Shown here piece by piece: positions 27,018 through 64,000 of a DNA stretch of 64,000 nt. Each line of letters begins with the position of its first letter. Position 1 is the first letter of the stretch. The DNA lies in assembly GCA_028583405.1 (NCBI GenBank), contig CM053243.1, positions 22,904,867-22,968,866 on the forward strand, written 5' to 3'. The notes below the pieces were generated by a model. The model had not been told where the DNA came from. It did no database searches and worked only from the letters and a program-made list of their open reading frames with translations. Both the position numbers and the translations under genes were made by a program. Origin of the DNA: Pogonophryne albipinna. Lineage: Eukaryota > Chordata > Actinopteri > Perciformes > Artedidraconidae.

Positions 27018-30000
27018 CTGAACAATGGAAAACTAAAGGAATCTAAAGAATTGTGTGTTTCAAACACAGTGAAACACCTCAGTATATTGAAATTAGATAT
27101 AATTCTCTAACCATCTAACTCTGAATTGTTCAGATCCACGCATGATGTGATGTCTGCTCTGTGTGAAGACTCTTCAGGAGCGGACTTCCCGGGACTGACA
27201 TGTGTGTTTCACGTGTCTCATACGCCACCTATTGGTCACTACAGGAAACACCTAGGTACTTCCTCAAGCCCTCAAACAGCAGATGACTGTATTAGAGACA
27301 ACAATCTGAGGATCTGTGCCACGACATTCAGCATTTGTTCTGGTAAACTCTATGCTGCCCGATCTGATGTTTAAATGTAGTCAACCCTGACTAAATTGTA
27401 TTGTAAAAATGGCATCTTAGCAGGGAAACACTTCAGCATTCTGCTTTTGACTGCATTATTGCTGCTTTGAAAATGAATTGTATTTGCATTGGAAGAAAAA
27501 TGATGCAAGAAGACAAAACTAATTTTATTTTCTTATTGTTGAATTTACCACCAGACTTTAACAGTGAAACATGACACGTTATGGGTGCAGCTGAGCAGGT
27601 GCCAACAAACTCTGTACAGTTCTCAAAACACAAATATAGACTCCTATTTCTACAGAGGTGACTGTAATGGCTTCCTCTTCATAGCTCAGATGGTGGAGTG
27701 CATGAAGACAGTCCAACTTGTTGGGGGGTAAGGCAGACACATTTGCATACCCTGTGAGTCTTTGATGCATCTTGAAATTCAAGTCTAGCCCATAAATATT
27801 TGAAAAGGAGAGTGCATGAAAATCAACATTTTTGTTACATTAAATTAACATGTGTTCTTCTCCTGTTCTGCATGGTTAATTGGAGAACAGCATTCAGTCA
27901 GTGAGTGAGAATGATAGAGGGGGGGGGGGGAGGCTGCTTTGATTACTGTGCAGACGGAGCAGGTTTTAAAGGTGTGCTGCTGATTCATGCACAGGAAGAC
28001 AGTGATTTGTATTCTGAATGAGAATTCACAATTATCTGCTTTATCCAAGAGAAAAAGAGTTGTATTTAACACCTTTTAGCATACCCTTAAACTAATAAAG
28101 CCTCACATGTGGCAGGACATAGCCCCTAGTAACACCTGACTATGTAGCATTATAAACTGCATATACATTCAAAAGAAATATTTCTTACACACAGTAACAC
28201 ATTATGATTCAGTTGCAGACATTAGGGCTTTATTTAAGTGTTTATATGTCAGATAACGTGTACGTTAACATTGTATAATATAGTTTTATCATATATATTA
28301 AGTCTTCAGTAGTTTTAAATACATTTGAAACAGATATGTTGTAAATGTGAACCAAGTGCTTTATAACACACTGTAAAATTGTTAGGAGCCTATATATAAC
28401 TATATTTTCATTACATCATTTTAAACCCTAACCTAAAAAGGATTGTAACATGTGCATGATCACATAAAACATATATATTATTAAACCTGAGTGAAATATT
28501 TAATTCATATATCTTCATATATTCTTAATCATCATGTATAGCTCTATCCTGACTTAAAGGAATGTGCTGATGAGCAGAGACACCTTTGTTTCACACTTTT
28601 CATGATCAAGATGTTTACAAGCATCACATCATGGACAAGTCAAATCTTAGCCTCACAGGCTTTGGAAATGTTCTTTGTGAAAGATATTTTTTGGAAGCTC
28701 TGCTCATTTACTTTTTTTGAGAGTGACATGAAAATGTAAAGATAGACACATCTCTGTGTTAAATGTCTGAATATAGAAGATGTTGATCTTGATTTGTAAA
28801 CAGTTACATAGTGTCACATACTTTAAGCAGATCCTCATTGATGAGAAATAACACAAATCTAAGTAAACTTCTGTGAGCACCCTTACAAGCCATTAGGGAA
28901 ACATTTCTGCAGACGGTCACAACCACGGACATGGTCCGACATCCACAAAACCAACACGACTGACTTAGTTATTATTGAATTCCAAGTTATGCAATTAACT
29001 CAAACACTATTTGCATACATGCAAATCGCCTCTCTCCCAATCGGACTTGCAAAGTGGGACGCTCTGTTCTCATTAGTTGACCCAAATCTCTTACTTGTAA
29101 CTCTGGATTTCATCAAAGTTTAGTCAGGATCTAATATTTCCTTTCAAGTTAACAGAGAACTACTGATTAATCATGTTGCAATAAGGAGTGCAACATGCCA
29201 ATTCTAATTATATACTTATCAGGGATACCATCATACAGCCCAGTGCCAACAGTACTACAAATATCAACTCTGTAGCACTCATGAATACACGTTAAACCAA
29301 TGATTTATTGTACTATTTATGTTGTGTATTTCTGAAAACGTTACCTGCTGTTCGGTTTTTGAAGAATCTTGTAACGTGAAAACTTCTTCTTTTTCAGAAA
29401 ACGAGACATGGAATCGGTTTTTTATCAAAATGCAGTTTTTAATCAAATGTTTTTTCCAAATGCATCTCTGGTAACGGCCTTATACGACAGTGAGCACACC
29501 ATTTTTCTCTTTTAATTTAACTGATGTATCAGAAATGTAAAAAAAAACTGATGGAAATAAACTGATGCATCTCTGTGATAGTGCACTGTAGATCCATGAA
29601 TGCATTTGTAGCCTTTTTCGTTTGAGTAGCTAAACATATTCAATTTCACTTAGATCAGTGTGTGTGTGTGTTTGTGCGTGTGTGTGTCTGTGTGTGTGTG
29701 GAAGGAGCTGCTAGATTAAAGAGGAGGCCCGGGGGCATTCGGTTCATTTACAAAGCAATTGCTTTTATGTACAAAAAGCCCAATTCACTGTAGGTATTGT
29801 AAAAGCCTTCCGTTTAAGGGACATGAGATTAATTCATTGTTTAATTTTACACAGCACTTTCTCAACGCAGGCTTAATAATTTGTGTCAAAGGAATTGTGT
29901 TCTCTTTTCAATATTTAATATTTTTACATTTGCCTCATCTCCCCAATGATATCGCAATTGTGAATGCTTTGAAATGAAAGATTACACAAAGGCATTGTTT

Positions 30001-33000
30001 TAGTTTCTGCAAATAGAAAGTCAGTGTGGTGCAGCGCGACTGTAATTCAGCTTTCTCTCTATTCTTTTTATAGCATGCATACACATTGGGAAGAATATTC
30101 AGTGATTCCTAACTCTTCAATTATTCAACAAATCACCATTCCATTTCTTACATATTAAAAAATGTACCGTATGTGGAGCTTGAAAATGATAAAAGAGCAT
30201 AAAATACTATTTTGAAATCAAAGCACCTATTGCATAGCCTCCTTGGTTTTGTATTTGTACAATTGGACTACAATATGGATCCCCACAGTGCACAAAGAAG
30301 GCGCTCGCTGTGATTCCACTGAAATCTAATCCTCAGACATTCACGGCAAGTAACAATAATATGTATGTGATGGAAATATGTATCTCTGGGAATCAGTGTA
30401 GGATTTCTTCTTTCTCTTCCCCTATCAGGGGAAAAGTGTGAATATGTTACACATGCAGTGTGCAGAGCAGTGAACAATACGGACCTGAGAACAAGGTCAG
30501 ACTCCTCAGCATGGTCTCAATGGGCTCTTCCTTTCAACACAGAGCAGGCAGAAAGGAAAGCAACAAAAGTCAAAGCTTTCACCTCACCAGTGTCACTTTA
30601 CATTGACATGATGTACTTTACTGCTACATGTAATTACATTGAGACATTTGAGTTACTGCTGCTTACTTATTATCTTTTATTTACTTCTACAAAAAATATT
30701 CTCTAACAAACATCCCTGTCATGAATCCAAGCAGTATGTGTCTTAGTCTCTCTGCATCTGATAAAAGCATTTCTGAATCCAGTAAGTATTTAGTTAAGGA
30801 TTAATGCGGGAGGTCTTGATTGCATTTAACAGTACAGGACCTTATTAGCATAATAGGCCCTCTTTCATTCTCTTTGAAGTCCAGAGCATAGAATAACAAA
30901 TGTATATGAACCACCAGCCAAACGTCAATACATGGAAATGCCACAATCCTCAGTGGAGGGTCTTGGGTGAATTTCTGCTGGAGGAGGGAAAAACATCCCA
31001 TTTTATTGCAAAATAAGCACAACAGAGGATGTGTTGGGTCTTCTAGCCACCAGGGCCAGCAGGCGCTGTGGGGCCCCGATCCTGGAGGAGAGATGGAGGC
31101 AGAGAGGCTGCTCTCTCAGGTGTTTTCAAAGAGCACTATGAGTGAAAGTAATTACTCTCGAATTAAAGATAAAGATGTCACTTGGGAGGGAGCCGCAACA
31201 CAACGGCTCACTATCAGGCGTGGGCGTTGTAGCCTTTAATAGTGTTTGCATCACATCCTATCAGCATATGTACCAGGGTTCTTCATGATAAACATGCAAC
31301 ATATTTGTGCTGAAATGGCAGTCTGTTAATAACAGCACTTTCCATAACAGATGATTGTCTCTGTATTCTTTTCTTTTTTTATCAGATAGGTCAATACATG
31401 TATTTCTCAAAAGGTTTCTTTCACAATTGCAAGGGAGACATGGTTCATGATTTAAAGATATGAATTCTGTACTTCAGAATCCAGAGTTATTAGTATCCAC
31501 CTTCTTGGTTGAAAATACAAGGAATTAAAAATGCCCTTTTGAGATTGAAAAAGCTTTGAACTTAAAAAAAACATTTCAAGAAGCCTCTCTTTTTTGTATT
31601 GAGAGTTCACCTCCTTTGAGCATGCCTTAGTTTGGTTCCCTTCTCAAATAATAGAATGAAGTTTAATGGGTCAAGGCAATCAATGTGGAGGTTCAAAGAG
31701 AATCCTAGAGCTATGATGAGTCCACATTTTGCACTTTTGTTTGTACATGATTAGAATAAAATACATTCAATGAATGCGTCAGTAATATCAAATATAATAT
31801 AATATGATAAGGAGCCAAGGCTATTTTAGATGAAAAGTTAATCATTTAGTTTAATATTGCCTTTCTAAATTGCGTCGATTACAAGGCAGATTCATAAACT
31901 GAAGGTCATGGATTATTAAATTTCCCTTTCCTTCTGGCTCATGTGGTAGTTATCGGACACCTTAGCCGATTATGCTATTTACCTCATTCAAACAAAATGA
32001 AATGAATATGAATATAAATGATAAAATAATACATATTTCACTAAGCAGATATTGTGTTAATATCTTTAATATTTACATTTTTATAAATTTCCATTTGCAA
32101 CCTTTCCCAGTCACACAGAAAATATGTTAAAGGTTCTTTTTCTTCTGATGTAAGCAAAAATAAAATTCATTTTGGCAAGCTAAAAGGAGACTGGCAGTGC
32201 TACAGGTACATACATATGATATTTCAAGTGGTTTGTTGTAAGAATATTATCTGAGCTTTAACAAAAATACTACCATCATGACGCATTTAGTACCTTTTGT
32301 TCTTAACATTCTGTACCTGACAAAAACAAACAAACAAAAACAGGTTCCCAGTTGAGATCACACTGCAGACAAAAGTGATTCAGTCATACCTTGAAAACAT
32401 GATACAGTGAACAATTCAAAGTGCAATAAAATGTAGAAAATGTTATCGTGAGATTAACATTGGTTAGACTCTCCCATAGTTAATAAGCACATCAGCGCCC
32501 ATTGCAAAGTCTTCCATTTTCCATCGTTTTCAGAAATTAGAAAATCTTTAACGAGTCAATGCTTCGTGAGCCTCAGAGAGCAGGATAAAAGTTTAGTAAC
32601 GTTCTTGTACTGCTCTATGGAAAAGTGTAAAACTCCCCAAATCCTCTTTTCTTGTAGATCCTAGGTGTTTGTTGTCATTTTGGAATAGCACCTCAGTGTC
32701 CAGAAATGGCTTGAGCTGAGAAGCGATCAGAGAGAAAGACAAAGTAAGTACCACAAATTAAAAGGTTCTCATTCACTACTTGGTTCATCCATTCCTTTCA
32801 TTGTTAACACATGTGATATTCAAGTAAACATATACTCTTACTCAATGTTTGAATTCTTAGTTGAAAAGAAGGTTTTACAGTCTATCATTGTAAAATCAGT
32901 TTTGTGAAGGTTTCAATGCTGACAATATTAACAATAAAGTTACTTTAAACACTGATAGGGATATCTCTGTTTTGTGGTTCTTAGTTACTTCCCTTTAAAT

Positions 33001-33982
33001 ACATCATAATGGTCTTTCTTGACTGTCTTTTTGTTGTGTAGTTATAGTGTAAATAACATTCAATCAACTGCAACAACACATATAATAACATCAGAAATGA
33101 ACATGGGATGAGAGAGGTACATTATCATTCAATCACAGTGAAGCATGCGGTCGAACAACTTCTCGAAGGAATGAAGATTCCTCATATAGTAGACAACGAC
33201 ACATTCAAGTCATGCAAATAGTAACTTGCTTTCACTTCCTCTGACATGACATAAATGCTGCATGATACCAAGAGGTAAAAGGCAGCTAGGTGGAGACTTT
33301 GGTCATTGTGTTTGATTGTTTTTGATTAAAATCAGATTATTTTACGTAACTGTGTACATCTAGTGCACATTATAATTATATCCAGAAATAAATACACATA
33401 TTTAACCTACCTGTAGAAGGATAATGGTCTTATTTATAGAAATACATCTGGGGAAAAAAATCAAGTTATCACTCATTGTTGGCTGATTAATAGTAAACCT
33501 TTGTTAATGCGTTTACAGTAACAACAATGATATCTACTGTGTTATTTTCCGACTTTGCGACACACTACAGATGGGGAGCTAATTGGAGCTGTGAATGCAG
33601 CTGTGCTGACTACTGAACTGTCAAGGTGCTAAATCAAAAGGTTTCTCCTTTGTTAATTATACACAATGCTACAACAGTCATGTTCATTTCAGCCCTTTTT
33701 TTCCTCAACCATCCATAAATATTTTGGCAGTGATACAAAAAGAAAAAAGAGAAAAACAATTTACAGACAATTATCACAGTGGGATGAGCAGACTGCCTGC
33801 AGATGTTTGTTTTGATTATAATGGGAGTAGAGGCAGGGCTTCCCTAACCTAGACAAGATGTGTTTCCTACAATCACAACAGAGCAGCAAGCATGCAGCGA
33901 GAACACACAGGAGCACCGTGTTGCAGAGGATTAGTGAGGTCTTGGAAACATTAACACCGTAAAACATGCAGTTAGGCCTTAC
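27018..33982. other. Intergenic region between the leftward gene's 5' end and plekha7 3' end
   Basis: AT-rich with no coding exon recognised. A repeat-free block at about 29715-30010 (cattcggttcatttacaaag onward) resembles a conserved non-coding element. A (TG)n-like patch occurs at 29659-29700, and a ten-G run at 27919-27928. Nothing else supportable. Confidence 0.4.
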
Positions 33983-33988
33983 TTTATT
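33983..33988 (-). promoter_or_regulatory. plekha7: polyadenylation signal AATAAA of plekha7
   Basis: Canonical AATAAA on the minus strand starting 7 nt after the TAA stop, followed about 20-40 nt later by a T/GT-rich stretch (TGTTTTACGGTGTTAATG) suitable as a downstream element. This would give an unusually short 3' UTR; longer 3' ends are possible. Confidence 0.55.
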
Positions 33989-33995
33989 TCTTGGG

Positions 33996-63058
<29,063 letters not shown>

Positions 63059-64000
63059 CTGTAGAAAGCATTACAAAAAGAGTTGATTATGTGGGGGCTT
63101 TACTGAAGAACTGTAATCCAATTTACTTTGCTTACCTGAGATAAAACATAGTATTTAGTAGAAAGTAGAACTGTGTAAAAATAAGGAAAAAATAACTTTC
63201 CTGGAACTCCATTCTTCTAACACTCATGAGGAAAAAGGAAATACCAACTGGTTACTCCGGAGGATGTGTGCATCAATTTATAATCAGGCATATTTTTAGA
63301 CAAGGCCATTTCAGACTACATTTTTTTGATAGTACTTTTTCAGGTGCATTTCTACTGAAATACCTGGGTATGTCGGGTTGACCAGCTGGCTAAAAAAAGA
63401 CACAAATGTTGAAGGGACAAATACCTCGTACAGAGTCATAAATATGACATGTTTTAATCAGACAAAATGAAAAAACACCAAAGGGTAAAGTGAATCAATC
63501 ACACAAATAATGACATATAAAAAGTGTTATTCTTTACATTATCTGGTTATCTGATAATAAATTGGTCCATAAAATGCCAGGAAAATGTGTTAAGAATGTA
63601 TTTTATAAAAGCCAAGGAAACTTCTTCAATATTGCGATATTTCAGATCCACAGTTTACAACAACACGATGCGTACTGTACTACTACATGAGACAAGAAAA
63701 GCAGCAAGGTTAACATTTAAAGGGCCATACAATTGTTTGGAATTTGACATTTAAAACATTTATAAAAGTTTAATCAATTATCAAAAGTGTTTGTATTAAA
63801 TATTTCTAAATTGAATAATTGCTTTTTGAAAACTACTGCAAAGTAAGAGATTAAAAATAAAATTGCAAAAAAACGTCTTTATAGTTCAGTTGTATTGAAA
63901 CATTGACAAAGTGTGTCACATATTTAGTGTAAAAAAACATGGTGTCAGCGAAAATGTCCATGATCACTGTGGAAACACCAGCAAGTGTTTTGCAAAGATG
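63059..64000. other. plekha7 intron (continues beyond window)
   Basis: AT-rich, no recognised exon. A 26-bp segment at 63364-63389 is bounded by acceptor-like and donor-like signals but has no family match. Confidence 0.6.

Overview
The window is vertebrate nuclear DNA and almost certainly from a teleost fish. It is AT-rich, carries many long (CA)n/(TG)n microsatellites, has a widely split gene with classical GT-AG introns, and contains fish-type mobile elements (a DIRS-like tyrosine-recombinase retroelement, TTAA-flanked piggyBac-type MITEs, LINE 3' tails ending in short repeats). There are no operons, tRNA/rRNA genes or CRISPR arrays.

Right half (about 34.0-63.1 kb, minus strand): one gene, plekha7 (pleckstrin homology domain containing A7, an adherens-junction scaffold). 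I could place 22 constitutive-looking coding exons plus one probable cassette exon. Every junction is GT-AG and every reading phase matches, giving 1,253 residues in the window. The tandem WW exons at the 5' end lie beyond the right edge. Reading 5' to 3' (right to left): PH domain, basic/Ser-Pro-rich linker, coiled coils, proline-rich segments, a KRHQKAL-type helical block with a fish CAG/polyQ tract, the conserved PERYVD...KVERIKSILAKS block, and a last exon of almost pure proline ending in a PDZ-ligand-like YTFV. A polyadenylation signal follows 7 bases after the stop.

The plekha7 introns hold most of the mobile DNA: two copies of one piggyBac-type MITE (38.3 and 44.5-45.6 kb, the second with another inverted-repeat element nested in it), a TIR transposon at 47.0-49.6 kb with 7-bp target duplications that was itself hit by an internally deleted DIRS element keeping an intact 383-codon tyrosine recombinase, LINE tails, and a (CA) tract of about 220 bp.

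Left half (1-33.9 kb): no protein-coding exon recognised. It resembles the regulatory landscape of a developmental gene. It has several unbroken, homeodomain-site-rich stretches that look like conserved non-coding elements, a CpG-rich block at 24.2-25.1 kb, and at least three small minus-strand exon-like segments with good splice sites (5.7, 26.6 and 27.0 kb). In vertebrates SOX6 lies beyond the 3' end of PLEKHA7 in the same orientation, so these are most simply read as 5' untranslated exons, promoter and enhancers of sox6. That link is an inference from synteny, because no sox6 coding sequence is visible here.
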